Made by a program: the position numbers and the translations under genes. A stretch of 8,716 bases of DNA from an uncultured Acetatifactor sp. GTDB lineage: Bacteria; Bacillota; Clostridia; Lachnospirales; Lachnospiraceae. Within the stretch, counting starts at the first letter, position 1; the number at the start of each line of letters is the position of its first letter. Positions 1 through 6,890 of the stretch are shown here, piece after piece. The notes below the pieces were generated by a model. It did no database searches. It worked only from the letters and a program-made list of their open reading frames with translations, and was not told where the DNA came from. The stretch spans positions 3,782-12,497 of the forward strand of contig CAJUFO010000101.1 in assembly GCA_910585615.1 (NCBI GenBank). The letters are read 5' to 3'.

Positions 1-122
1 ATGGAAGTGAACATATGAAGATTCCTCTCGTGCGCCTTCGAGTCTTCGCCCGTAAAGTCGCTGCGCGACGGCACTGAAGAGGACTTCGCCTCTCGGCGCA
101 CTTCTGGGAGAGAAATCTTCAT
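1..122. repeat. Palindromic intergenic repeat, copy 1
   Basis: This is the first of two tandem copies of a palindromic element. The core runs from GAAGTG (4-9) to its complement CACTTC (99-104), so the unit can fold back on itself. It contains smaller hairpins such as GTCGC-TGC-GCGAC (57-69). Aligned with the next copy over about 105 bases, it differs by one extra A (in the run at 54-56) and two substitutions. The three bases at 1-3 match the three preceding copy 2, so another unit probably lies left of the window edge. It does not encode protein: a small frame from the ATG at 15 is broken by the extra A. I infer a dispersed intergenic element of the kind common in Lachnospiraceae genomes; no mobility gene is visible. 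Confidence 0.8.
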
Positions 123-151
123 ATGGAAGTGAACATATGAAGATTCCTCTC
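108..151. repeat. Long inverted repeat at the repeat-unit junction
   Basis: The junction between the two units is a strong inverted repeat. Arms 108-125 and 134-151 are 18 bases each with one mismatch (113/146), around an 8-base spacer GAAGTGAA. The inner 12 bases (AATCTTCATATG against CATATGAAGATT) pair perfectly. Either strand could form a stable hairpin. No T-run follows on either strand. Confidence 0.8.
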
Positions 152-227
152 GTGCGCCTTCGAGTCTTCGCCCGTAAGTCGCTGCGCGACGGCACTGAAG
201 AGGGCTTCGCCTCTCGGCTCACTTCTG
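123..227. repeat. Palindromic intergenic repeat, copy 2
   Basis: This is the second copy of the element, with terminal GAAGTG (126-131) and CACTTC (220-225). It contains the GTCGC-TGC-GCGAC hairpin (178-190) and an AGAGG/CCTCT hairpin around a GCTTCG loop (200-215). Similarity to copy 1 stops just after CACTTCTG; the following bases are unrelated and lead straight to the accDA stop codon at 243-245. The element therefore forms the 3' flank of the fatty acid operon. It has no T-run after its hairpins in the operon's direction, so it does not look like a standard intrinsic terminator, though its structure could still stop transcription or protect the mRNA 3' end. A small open frame from 137 runs through it, but I regard it as non-coding. 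Confidence 0.8.
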
Positions 228-242
228 CGCCTCTCCCTGTTT

Positions 243-2114
243 TTAGTATCTGCGGAATCTTTCGTAGCGCTGGGCGGCGATCTCCTGGCCGGACAGGCCC
301 TGGTAGCGCTGCAGGAAGGCCATGATCTGCTCCTTCAGATAGCCGCCGATGGCCTCCGCGGTGGTGCTGTCCGCCCCGCCGAACTCCGGGACGATCCTGT
401 CCACCACATGCAGGAGCTTCAGGTCCTGGGCCGTGATGCGCATGATTTCGCTGGCCTCCCGGGCCCTGGAGGAATCCTTCCAGAGGATGGAGGCAAAGCC
501 CTCGGGGGACAGGATGGAATACGTGGCATTCTCCAGCATCCACACCTCGTTCCCCACCGCCGTGGCCAGGGCGCCGCCGCTGCCGCCCTCGCCGATGAAG
601 ATGCACAGCACGGGCACCTTCAGGGCGGACATCTCCTGCAGGCTGCGGGCGATGGCCTCGCCCTGGCCCCGCTCCTCCGCCTCGATGCCGCAGTAGGCTC
701 CGGAGGTATTGATGAAGCTTACGATGGGGCGGTGGAACTTCTCCGCCTGCTTCATCAGGCGCAGGGCCTTGCGGTAGCCCTCCGGCATGGGCATGCCGTA
801 ATTGCGCCGCTGGCACTCCTTTCCGTCCTTGCCCTTATGCTCCGCGATCACCGTCACCGGCTGTCCCTCCAGAAAGCCGATGCCGCCGATGATGGCCGGG
901 TCGTCCCGGAAGCTCCTGTCCCCGTGGGCCTCCACGAAATTGTCGAAGATACTGGCCATGTAGTCACAGGCACTTGCCCGCTCCAGCCTCCGGACGGCCT
1001 TCACCTTCTCCCAGGCGCCTGCGGGCTTCACGTTCCAGGTCTGCTCCTTCAGCACTTCGTTCAGCACGAAATGGAAGTCCTTCCCCCCGGTAAAGTCAGC
1101 GTACTCACCCTCCTTGCCCTGATGGGATTTCACCAGGAAATACAGGGTCTTCTTCAGCGCATCCCTTCTCACGATGCCGTCTATGATGCCGTGCTCCACC
1201 AGAAATTCCGCCGTCTGAAAGCCCTCCGGCAACTCCTGGCCGATGGTCTGGCGGATGACCCTGGGCCCCGCGAAGCCGATCAACGCCCCGGGCTCCGCCA
1301 TGATCACGTCCCCCAGCATGGCGAAGCTGGCCGTGACGCCGCCCATGGTAGGATCTGTGAGGATGGTGCAGTACAACAAGCCGGCCTCGTCCAGCTTCCG
1401 TATGGCCGCGGAGGTCTTGGCCATCTGCATCAGGGAGATGATGCCCTCCTGCATCCTGGCCCCGCCGGAGCAGCAGAAGAAGAACACCGGCAGCCTAAGC
1501 TCCACGGCCCGCTCGATGGCGGCGGTGATTTTCTCCCCCACCACATGCCCCATGCTGGCCATCAGGAACCTGGAGTCGCAGATGCCCAGCACGATGTCCT
1601 GGCCGAAGACCTTGCACTGGCCTACGGTGAAAGCCTCCTCCAGGCCGGTCTTCTCCCTCGCCTCCCTGAGCTTCTCCTCATATCCCTCGTAGGAAAGTGG
1701 GTTTCTCACCGGCATATCCGTGAACCAGGGCTGGAAGGTATGGGGATCCGCCACCATGCGGATGCGGTTGTTGGTCCTGACCCGGAAGTATCCCTCGCAC
1801 TCGTAGCAGATGTACTTGCGCCTGGCCACCCTGTCCCGGTTCACCATCTTGCCGCACTTGGGGCAGCGGATCATGTAGGCTTCCTTTTCCTGGGAGCGGA
1901 CATTGACATCCGTCTGCGCCGCTCTCTCCTCGAATCCGGCCGCCCCCGGAGCCTCCGCTTTCCGCGCCCTGTCCTGAGCTGCCGCCTGGGAACCATCCGT
2001 CCGGCGGCTGCCGGAACCGTCCTCCTGGTTCCGCTGTCTGGTAAAGAACGTCTCGCGTTTCTTCCGTAGCTGATCCTCTTTTTCAGATGCTTTCTTTCGG
2101 AACAGTCCGCCCAT
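243..2114 (-). CDS. accDA: Acetyl-CoA carboxylase carboxyltransferase, fused beta (AccD) and alpha (AccA) subunits
   Basis: This gene encodes the carboxyltransferase half of acetyl-CoA carboxylase, which moves the carboxyl group from carboxybiotin on AccB to acetyl-CoA to form malonyl-CoA in the cytoplasm. The product is 623 residues in one unbroken frame. Residues 4-8 resemble a usual AccD start (LFRKK). Residues 10-80 are a charged, low-complexity stretch. A zinc ribbon follows (C84, C87, C103, C106), then the AccD crotonase-like core with SGGARMQEG at 216-224. The AccA part starts near 368, with INTSGAYCGIEAEERGQ at 469-485 and GEGGSGGALA at 509-518. AccA lacks the N-terminal helical segment of the E. 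coli protein. The start is supported by AGGAGG (2122-2127) seven bases upstream. It is the last gene of the operon. In many relatives accD and accA are separate adjacent genes; here they are fused. The partners accB and accC are not in the window. Confidence 0.95.
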   Translation of the reverse strand: MGGLFRKKASEKEDQLRKKRETFFTRQRNQEDGSGSRRTDGSQAAAQDRARKAEAPGAAGFEERAAQTDVNVRSQEKEAYMIRCPKCGKMVNRDRVARRKYICYECEGYFRVRTNNRIRMVADPHTFQPWFTDMPVRNPLSYEGYEEKLREAREKTGLEEAFTVGQCKVFGQDIVLGICDSRFLMASMGHVVGEKITAAIERAVELRLPVFFFCCSGGARMQEGIISLMQMAKTSAAIRKLDEAGLLYCTILTDPTMGGVTASFAMLGDVIMAEPGALIGFAGPRVIRQTIGQELPEGFQTAEFLVEHGIIDGIVRRDALKKTLYFLVKSHQGKEGEYADFTGGKDFHFVLNEVLKEQTWNVKPAGAWEKVKAVRRLERASACDYMASIFDNFVEAHGDRSFRDDPAIIGGIGFLEGQPVTVIAEHKGKDGKECQRRNYGMPMPEGYRKALRLMKQAEKFHRPIVSFINTSGAYCGIEAEERGQGEAIARSLQEMSALKVPVLCIFIGEGGSGGALATAVGNEVWMLENATYSILSPEGFASILWKDSSRAREASEIMRITAQDLKLLHVVDRIVPEFGGADSTTAEAIGGYLKEQIMAFLQRYQGLSGQEIAAQRYERFRRY

Positions 2115-2134
2115 TTTAAGTCCTCCTATTCATG

Positions 2135-2160
2135 ACAATAGAAAGCCTGCTTTCTATTGT
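2135..2160 (-). promoter_or_regulatory. Perfect inverted repeat just before the accDA ribosome binding site
   Basis: A perfect 12-base inverted repeat (ACAATAGAAAGC at 2135-2146, GCTTTCTATTGT at 2149-2160) is separated by two bases. As RNA it would form an 11-bp stem with a 4-base loop. In the transcript the hairpin ends seven bases before the accDA Shine-Dalgarno sequence (2122-2127). No T-run follows, so it is not a typical terminator. Plausible roles are an mRNA processing or stability element, a translational control hairpin, or a protein binding site. The structure is seen; the role is inferred. Confidence 0.6.
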
Positions 2161-2164
2161 ATAT

Positions 2165-2186
2165 AGTCGCTACGCGGCGGCTCACT
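2165..2186. repeat. Possible remnant of the palindromic repeat
   Basis: These 22 bases resemble bases 177-196 of repeat copy 2: 18 identical positions, two substitutions and a two-base insertion. The match includes the hairpin-forming core (GTCGCTACGCG here, GTCGCTGCGCG there). It overlaps the fabZ stop codon (2182-2184). The match is short and GC-rich, so chance is possible, but its position at the junction where accC normally sits is notable. Confidence 0.3.
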
Positions 2187-2616
2187 CCGCCCCTATCGCG
2201 AACGTGAGCTGCGCCTGGGCCACCACCTTGCCGTCCACAGTGGCCACTGCCTCGCTGATGCCCAGGGGGCCCTTGCACTTGACGACCCTGGCCTCCAATC
2301 TCAATACATCCCCGGGAATTACCTTCCTGCGGAATTTCGCCTTGTCTATCCCCGCGAAATACGCCGTCTTCCCCTTCCACTGCGGGACTGACAGCATGGC
2401 CACCGCTCCTGTCTGGGCCATGGCCTCCACAATCAATGCCCCCGGCATCACCGGATTCCCCGGAAAATGTCCCTGGAAATAAGGCTCGTTCATGCTGACG
2501 CACTTTTGGCCCACCGCCCGGCTGCCTGTTTCCAGCTCTTCAATGGTATCTATCAGCAAAAAGGGATAGCGATGGGGTATGATCTCCATGATCTCCTTTG
2601 CGGTTAACAATGACAT
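2182..2616 (-). CDS. fabZ: 3-hydroxyacyl-[ACP] dehydratase FabZ
   Basis: FabZ dehydrates 3-hydroxyacyl-ACP to trans-2-enoyl-ACP, the third step of each elongation cycle, in the cytoplasm. The product is 144 residues, the normal length, with a single hot-dog fold. The active-site helix region GHFPGNPVMPG carries the catalytic His50, and Glu64 lies in the following EAMAQ segment. The early PHRYPFLLID motif (residues 14-23) is also typical. The start is well fixed: a strong AGGAGGAG sequence (2625-2632) sits eight bases upstream and overlaps the fabF stop codon, with only 14 bases between the two genes. In the classical order accB lies between fabF and fabZ, and accC after fabZ; both are missing. 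No fabA, fabB or fabM is visible, so the source of unsaturated fatty acids is not explained here. Confidence 0.96.
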   Translation of the reverse strand: MSLLTAKEIMEIIPHRYPFLLIDTIEELETGSRAVGQKCVSMNEPYFQGHFPGNPVMPGALIVEAMAQTGAVAMLSVPQWKGKTAYFAGIDKAKFRRKVIPGDVLRLEARVVKCKGPLGISEAVATVDGKVVAQAQLTFAIGAE

Positions 2617-2630
2617 GACGCAATCTCCTC

Positions 2631-3863
2631 CTACTCCATTTTTCCCAAGAGGATGCTGGCATTGTGCCCACCGAAGCCCAGGGAATTGCTGAGGGCATAG
2701 GGCACCGCCTCCTCATGGCTCTCCATACAGTAATCCAGATCCAGCTCCTCTTCCGTCTCCCGCAGGCCCACTGTCCTGTGGAGGAATCCCTCCTGGATTT
2801 CCTTCACGCAGGCGATGAACTCCACCGCCCCGGCGGCTCCCAGCAGATGCCCTATCATGGATTTGGTGGAATTGATACGGAGCCTTTTCGCGTGGTCTCC
2901 GAAGGCAAGCTTGATGGCCCTGGTCTCGAAGAGATCGTTGTGGTGGGTGGAAGTGCCATGGGCATTGATATAGCCCAGCGCCTCCGGCTCCACGCCGCCG
3001 TCCGCCAGGGCGTTCTTCATAGCCGCCGCCGCGCCCGCGCCGTCCTCCGCAGGGGAAGTGATGTGGTACGCGTCGGATGTGCAGCCGTATCCCAGCACCT
3101 CCGCGTAAATCCGCGCGCCTCTCCTCCTTGCGTGCTCCAGCTCCTCCAGCACCACGATGCCTGCGCCCTCGCCCATGACGAAGCCGCTCCTGTCCCTGTC
3201 AAAGGGGATGGAGCACCTCAGGGGATCCGTGCTGGCGGACAGAGCGTTCAGCGCGGCAAACCCGGCGATTCCGATCGGGCATACCGCCGCCTCGGTTCCC
3301 CCGGCCACGCAGGCGTCCGTCTCCCCGTACTGGATGGAGCGGAAGGCCTCCCCGATGGAATTGGTGCCCGTGGCGCAGGCCGTGGCCACATTCAGGCTCT
3401 TGCCTTTCAGGCCGTAGGCGATGCTCACATTGCCCGCCGCCATGTTGGATATCATCAGCGGCACGAACAGAGGGCCTACCCTGGAGGGGCCTTTCTCGGA
3501 AAGCCTGCCGCACTCCCGTTCCATGGCCTGCAGGCTGCCCACGCCGCTGCCCACGAAGCATCCCACCCGGTAGGCGTCCTCCTTCTCCATGTCCAGCGCC
3601 GCGTCCGCCAGGGCCTCCCCTGCCGCCGCCACCGCGTACTGGCAGAAAAGCTCCATGCGCCTGGCCGCCTTCTTGTCCATATAGCGCTCCGGATCGAAGT
3701 CCTTCACCTCCGCCGCCAGGCTGCATTTATAGCCCCCGGCATCGAACCTGGTAATGGGCCCGAAGCCGATGCGCTCCTGCCGGATGCCCTGCCAGAAGTT
3801 CTCCACGCCATTGCCGATAGGGGTGATGGCCCCCATCCCTGTCACTACTACTCTTCTCCTCAT
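2631..3863 (-). CDS. fabF: 3-oxoacyl-[ACP] synthase II FabF
   Basis: FabF is the elongating condensing enzyme. It joins malonyl-ACP to acyl-ACP with loss of CO2 to give 3-oxoacyl-ACP. The product is 410 residues, a usual length, with the thiolase fold starting at VVVTGMGAITPIG. The Cys-His-His triad is complete: Cys163 in NVATACATGTNS, His302 in INAHGTST, and His339 in the segment NSTKSMIGH, with Lys334 also in place. The C-terminal SNSLGFGGHNAS motif is intact. A ribosome site GGAGG (3871-3875) lies seven bases before the ATG. The gap to fabG upstream is 82 bases and holds a weak imperfect hairpin (3913-3932). It is the only condensing enzyme in the window; the initiating synthase FabH is absent. 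FabF generally does not replace FabH for acetyl-CoA priming, so fabH is expected elsewhere in the genome. Confidence 0.97.
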   Translation of the reverse strand: MRRRVVVTGMGAITPIGNGVENFWQGIRQERIGFGPITRFDAGGYKCSLAAEVKDFDPERYMDKKAARRMELFCQYAVAAAGEALADAALDMEKEDAYRVGCFVGSGVGSLQAMERECGRLSEKGPSRVGPLFVPLMISNMAAGNVSIAYGLKGKSLNVATACATGTNSIGEAFRSIQYGETDACVAGGTEAAVCPIGIAGFAALNALSASTDPLRCSIPFDRDRSGFVMGEGAGIVVLEELEHARRRGARIYAEVLGYGCTSDAYHITSPAEDGAGAAAAMKNALADGGVEPEALGYINAHGTSTHHNDLFETRAIKLAFGDHAKRLRINSTKSMIGHLLGAAGAVEFIACVKEIQEGFLHRTVGLRETEEELDLDYCMESHEEAVPYALSNSLGFGGHNASILLGKME

Positions 3864-3945
3864 GCCATACCCTCCAAATCACGATAATATGCCCTGAATC
3901 CGGAAATCCTCGGCGGGCCTTCTTCGGACCGCTTGAAACTTCTCC

Positions 3946-4716
3946 TCACACTATTCCGCCGTCCACGCATATGACCTGCCCGGTGATATAGTCCGACCTG
4001 TCCCCTGCCAAAAAGGCCACCAGCTCGGCTACGTCCCGGGGGCTTCCCATCCTGCCCATGGGAATCGAGGCCACGGCCGCTTCCCTTGTCTTCTGGGGCA
4101 GCGCCTGGGTCATCTCCGTCTCGATGAAGCCCGGCGCCACGGCATTGACGCAGATGTTCCTGCCCGCCAGCTCCTTGGCCACGCTCTTCGTCAGCCCGAT
4201 CAGCCCCGCCTTGGATGCGGCGTAGTTGGCCTGGCCCGCATTTCCCGCCACGCCGGACACGGAGGAGATGTTGACAATCTTGCCCTTTCTCTGTTTCAGG
4301 AAATATCTGGTCAGATGGCGGATGGTGTGGAACGCGCCTTTCAGGTTGATGTCCATTACATGGTCGTAGTCCTCTTCGGACATGCGCGCCACCAGATTGT
4401 CCCTTGTCACCCCGGCATTGTTCACCAGGATATCTACATGACCGTAGTCCGCCACGATTTCCTCCACCATCCGGCCGCAGGCCCCGAAGTCGGACACGTC
4501 GCAGCCTATGGCCCGGGCCGCCCCGCCCGCCGCCTGGATCTGCGACACCACCTCCAGGGCGCTCTGTTTGGAGCCATTGTAATTCACCAGCACCGTGGCT
4601 CCCTGTCCGGCCAGCGTGAGCGCGATGGCCCTGCCGATGCCCCGGCTGGCTCCCGTCACCAGGGCCACCTTGCCTGCCAGCTCCCTGCCGGAAGCCGGAA
4701 TCTTTTCTTCTACCAT
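3946..4716 (-). CDS. fabG: 3-oxoacyl-[ACP] reductase FabG
   Basis: FabG reduces 3-oxoacyl-ACP to 3-hydroxyacyl-ACP with NADPH. The product is 256 residues, a classical short-chain dehydrogenase. The Rossmann cofactor motif TGASRGIG is at 21-28 and NNAG at 99-102. The catalytic set is Asn124, Ser152, Tyr165 and Lys169 (YAASK). The C-terminus ITGQVICVDGGIV is typical of FabG. About 12 residues precede the usual start of homology, a slightly long N-terminus. The ATG at 4716 has GAGGGA (4725-4730) eight bases upstream, a weaker site than those of fabF or fabZ. SDR proteins are diverse, but the operon position between fabD and fabF makes FabG the secure call. Confidence 0.95.
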   Translation of the reverse strand: MVEEKIPASGRELAGKVALVTGASRGIGRAIALTLAGQGATVLVNYNGSKQSALEVVSQIQAAGGAARAIGCDVSDFGACGRMVEEIVADYGHVDILVNNAGVTRDNLVARMSEEDYDHVMDINLKGAFHTIRHLTRYFLKQRKGKIVNISSVSGVAGNAGQANYAASKAGLIGLTKSVAKELAGRNICVNAVAPGFIETEMTQALPQKTREAAVASIPMGRMGSPRDVAELVAFLAGDRSDYITGQVICVDGGIV

Positions 4717-4812
4717 TTTCTCTGTCCCTCATTCTGCCCGGCCGCCGGTCCTACCAGACGGCCCAGGCCGCTTTTATGTCCCTCAGAAACGCTATTCCCA
4801 CCGAAACGCTCT

Positions 4813-4851
4813 CCGGATTCCCCTTCCATAAGCCCGGCAGCGGGAATCCGG
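4813..4851 (-). promoter_or_regulatory. Inverted repeat in the long fabD-fabG gap
   Basis: The 168-base gap between fabD and fabG (4717-4884) is the longest inside the operon and holds no credible gene. It contains a perfect 10-base inverted repeat (CCGGATTCCC at 4813-4822, GGGAATCCGG at 4842-4851) around a 19-base spacer. A small AGGGCA/TGCCCT hairpin lies beside it at about 4853-4866. No T-run follows in the direction of transcription. I infer an mRNA processing or stability hairpin, or a partial attenuator; only the structure is seen. Confidence 0.45.
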
Positions 4852-4884
4852 TCAGGGCAGATGCCCTCCGCTTTTGCCGGCCCC

Positions 4885-5796
4885 TTAAGCCAGCGCCGCG
4901 TCCAGATCCTCCACCTTGGCCACGTTCAGCACCTTCACGTCCCGGCTCATCTTCCGCAGGAAGCCTGCCAGCGTCCGCCCGGGCCCGATTTCCACGAAGG
5001 TGTCCACCCCGTCCGCAAGCATCCGCTCCATGGTCTCCCGCCATCTCACCGTGGAGGACACCTGCCTGGCCAGGAGCTCCTTGATCCGGGCGCTGTCCGT
5101 CACATAGTCCGCCTCCACGTTGCAGATGTAGGGGATGCGGGGGGCTTGCACGGAAACGCCCTCCAGCTCCGCCGCCAGCTTCTTCCCCGCCTCCGCCAGG
5201 AGAGGCGAATGGAAGGGGCCGCTGACGTTCAGGGGGACGCACCGCTTGGCGCCTGCCGCTTTCAGCGTCTCACAGGCCGCCTCCACTGCCGGGGCCTCCC
5301 CCGTGATGACGATCTGTCCCGGGCAGTTGTCGTTGGCGATCGATACCACTCCCGCAGTCCCGGCGCAGACCTGGCGTATGCTGTCAGCGTCCAGCCCCAG
5401 CACCGCCGCCATGGCGCCGCCCACCGGATAGGCCTCCTGCATGAAGATGCCGCGGCAGCGGATCAGCCGGAACAACGGTGCAAGCTCCATGACCCCGGCA
5501 GCCGCCAGCGCCCCGTACTCCCCCAGGCTCAGGCCCGCGGCGCAGTCCGCCCGAAGTCCCTTCTCCTCCAGTACCTTCAGGATCGCCACCTCCGTGGCCA
5601 GCATGGCGATCTGGGTGTATTCCGTGATGTTCAGGCTCTCGTTCTCCGTAAAGCAGAGCTCCCCTACGTCCAGGCCCGCGGCCTCCCCGGCTGCGGCGTA
5701 CACGCTCCTGGCTGTGGGAAAGGCCTGGAAGAAATCCTTTCCCATCCCGCAATACTGGGCTCCCTGTCCCGGAAAAATAAACGCTGTCTTTCCCAT
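4885..5796 (-). CDS. fabD: Malonyl-CoA:[ACP] transacylase FabD
   Basis: FabD transfers malonyl from malonyl-CoA to the phosphopantetheine arm of AcpP, supplying the extender for FabF. The product is 303 residues from the chosen ATG, normal for the family. The start FIFPGQGAQ is diagnostic. The nucleophile Ser90 lies in GLSLGEYGAL, where a Leu replaces the His of the common GHSLGE. Arg115 and the catalytic His196 (SGPFHSP) are present, and the C-terminal EIGPGRTL motif is intact. A TTG six codons upstream (5814) would lengthen the protein, but the ATG at 5796 has GAGGG about seven bases before it and begins where homology begins. The gene lies 87 bases after fabK, behind an AT-rich stretch that may hold an extra promoter. 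Confidence 0.95.
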   Translation of the reverse strand: MGKTAFIFPGQGAQYCGMGKDFFQAFPTARSVYAAAGEAAGLDVGELCFTENESLNITEYTQIAMLATEVAILKVLEEKGLRADCAAGLSLGEYGALAAAGVMELAPLFRLIRCRGIFMQEAYPVGGAMAAVLGLDADSIRQVCAGTAGVVSIANDNCPGQIVITGEAPAVEAACETLKAAGAKRCVPLNVSGPFHSPLLAEAGKKLAAELEGVSVQAPRIPYICNVEADYVTDSARIKELLARQVSSTVRWRETMERMLADGVDTFVEIGPGRTLAGFLRKMSRDVKVLNVAKVEDLDAALA

Positions 5797-5820
5797 TTCA
5801 ATCCCTCTATCCAAATAATT

Positions 5821-5849
5821 ATTATATCATCGATAAGTAAACGTTTTTA
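5821..5849 (-). promoter_or_regulatory. Candidate internal promoter before fabD
   Basis: The 87-base fabK-fabD gap is AT-rich next to GC-rich genes. It has a perfect TATAAT at 5821-5826 (minus strand). At 17 bases upstream the -35 position reads TAAAAA (5844-5849), a poor match to TTGACA, so any promoter would be weak or would need an activator. A small palindrome, GTAAA-CGTT-TTTAC (5837-5850), overlaps the spacer and -35 region and resembles operators of the LacI family. Both could be accidents of AT-rich sequence. Confidence 0.3.
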
Positions 5850-5883
5850 CACATACTGTCGCCCAGGCTCCCGCCGGAAGCCC

Positions 5884-6816
5884 TCACGCCCCGCGGCCCT
5901 GCAGCAGATCCGCCGCCTGTCCCATGACTTCCTCAATAATCTCCCGGCAGGTCTGCTCCCTGCTCACCAGCCCCGCAATCTGCCCTGCCATCAGCGTGCC
6001 GTTCACGGCATCGCCCTCCAGCACGGCCCTGCGCAGCGCTCCCACGGTGAGCTGCTCCAGCTCTTCGAAAGAGGCGCCCTCCTTCTCCAGCTTCAGGTAT
6101 TCCCTGGTCATCCGGTTGCGCAGCTGGCGCACGGGGTGGCCGTGGCTCATGCCCGTGACCTCGGAATCGATGTCCTTTGCGGCAATGACCTTCTTCTTGT
6201 ACGCCTCATGGGCGATGGACTCCTTCGCCACCAGGAAACGGGTGCCCATCTGTACCGCCTCCGCGCCCAGCATGAACGCCGCGGCAAAGCCTCTTCCGTC
6301 CCCGATCCCCCCGGCGGCGATCACAGGGATCTCCACCGCGTCCGCCACCTGGGGCACCAGCGCCATGGTGGTGGTGGATCCGATATGTCCGCCGGCCTCC
6401 GTCCCCTCCGCCACCACGGCGTCCGCCCCGGCGCGCTCCATCATCCTTGCCATGGCCACGCTGGCCACCACCGGGACCACCTTCACCCCGGCGGCCTTCC
6501 AGTCCGCCATGTATCTGCCCGGATTCCCCGCGCCGGTGGTCACTGCTTTCACGCCCTCCTGGGCCACCACCCGGGCGATGGCGTCCGCCTCCGGGTTCAT
6601 CAGCATGATGTTCACGCCGAAGGGCTTATCCGTCATGGCCCTGCACTGCCGTATCTGCTCCCGGACGAACTGCGCTGGAGCCGCCCCCGCGCCGATGATG
6701 CCGAAGCCGCCCGCCTCGGACACCGCTGCGGCCAGACGGCACTCGGCCACCCATGCCATGCCCCCCTGAATCAGGGGATATTCCGTTCCCAGAAGTTCCG
6801 TTATCCTAGTCTTCAT
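5884..6816 (-). CDS. fabK: Enoyl-[ACP] reductase FabK (FMN-dependent)
   Basis: FabK reduces trans-2-enoyl-ACP to acyl-ACP, the last step of the cycle, using FMN and NAD(P)H. It belongs to the nitronate monooxygenase-like TIM-barrel flavoproteins and is unrelated to FabI. From the chosen ATG the product is 310 residues and opens with MKTRITELL and IQGGMAWVA, as in the pneumococcal enzyme. The catalytic His144 is in EGTEAGGHIG, at the same number as in pneumococcus. The phosphate-binding segments PVIAAGGI and GAEAVQMGTRF are present. The frame is open upstream to a GTG at 6894 that overlaps the acpP stop, giving 336 residues, but homology begins at 6816. Ribosome site GGGGA lies five bases before this ATG and is weak, so the start is less certain than the identity. 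No fabI is visible in the window; a FabK-only organism would be expected to tolerate triclosan. Confidence 0.93.
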   Translation of the reverse strand: MKTRITELLGTEYPLIQGGMAWVAECRLAAAVSEAGGFGIIGAGAAPAQFVREQIRQCRAMTDKPFGVNIMLMNPEADAIARVVAQEGVKAVTTGAGNPGRYMADWKAAGVKVVPVVASVAMARMMERAGADAVVAEGTEAGGHIGSTTTMALVPQVADAVEIPVIAAGGIGDGRGFAAAFMLGAEAVQMGTRFLVAKESIAHEAYKKKVIAAKDIDSEVTGMSHGHPVRQLRNRMTREYLKLEKEGASFEELEQLTVGALRRAVLEGDAVNGTLMAGQIAGLVSREQTCREIIEEVMGQAADLLQGRGA

Positions 6817-6890
6817 TCCCGTCCCCACAACCTCACCGTCTCCTTCCATGACTTCCATGCCCTTCCAGACATCCGCGCCGCGAGGCTCCC

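Noticed and set aside
1..227. CRISPR array
   Set aside because: There are only two long units with no regular short repeat-spacer pattern, and no cas genes. The units themselves are palindromic and nearly identical throughout.
137..325. Small open frame starting MKIPLVRLRV within the repeat
   Set aside because: It follows the palindromic repeat, runs on into the end of accDA in antisense, and is broken in copy 1 by a one-base insertion. The sequence is constrained as a palindrome, not as protein.
408..2069. 553-residue open frame on the plus strand, opposite accDA
   Set aside because: It lies wholly antisense to a secure gene, has no family motif or ribosome site, and is of the low-complexity type produced by GC-rich codon use on the other strand.
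3913..3932. Hairpin in the fabG-fabF gap (GCGGGCC/GGACCGC)
   Set aside because: Seven bases with one mismatch in GC-rich sequence is weak, and no T-run follows. I do not list it as a feature.
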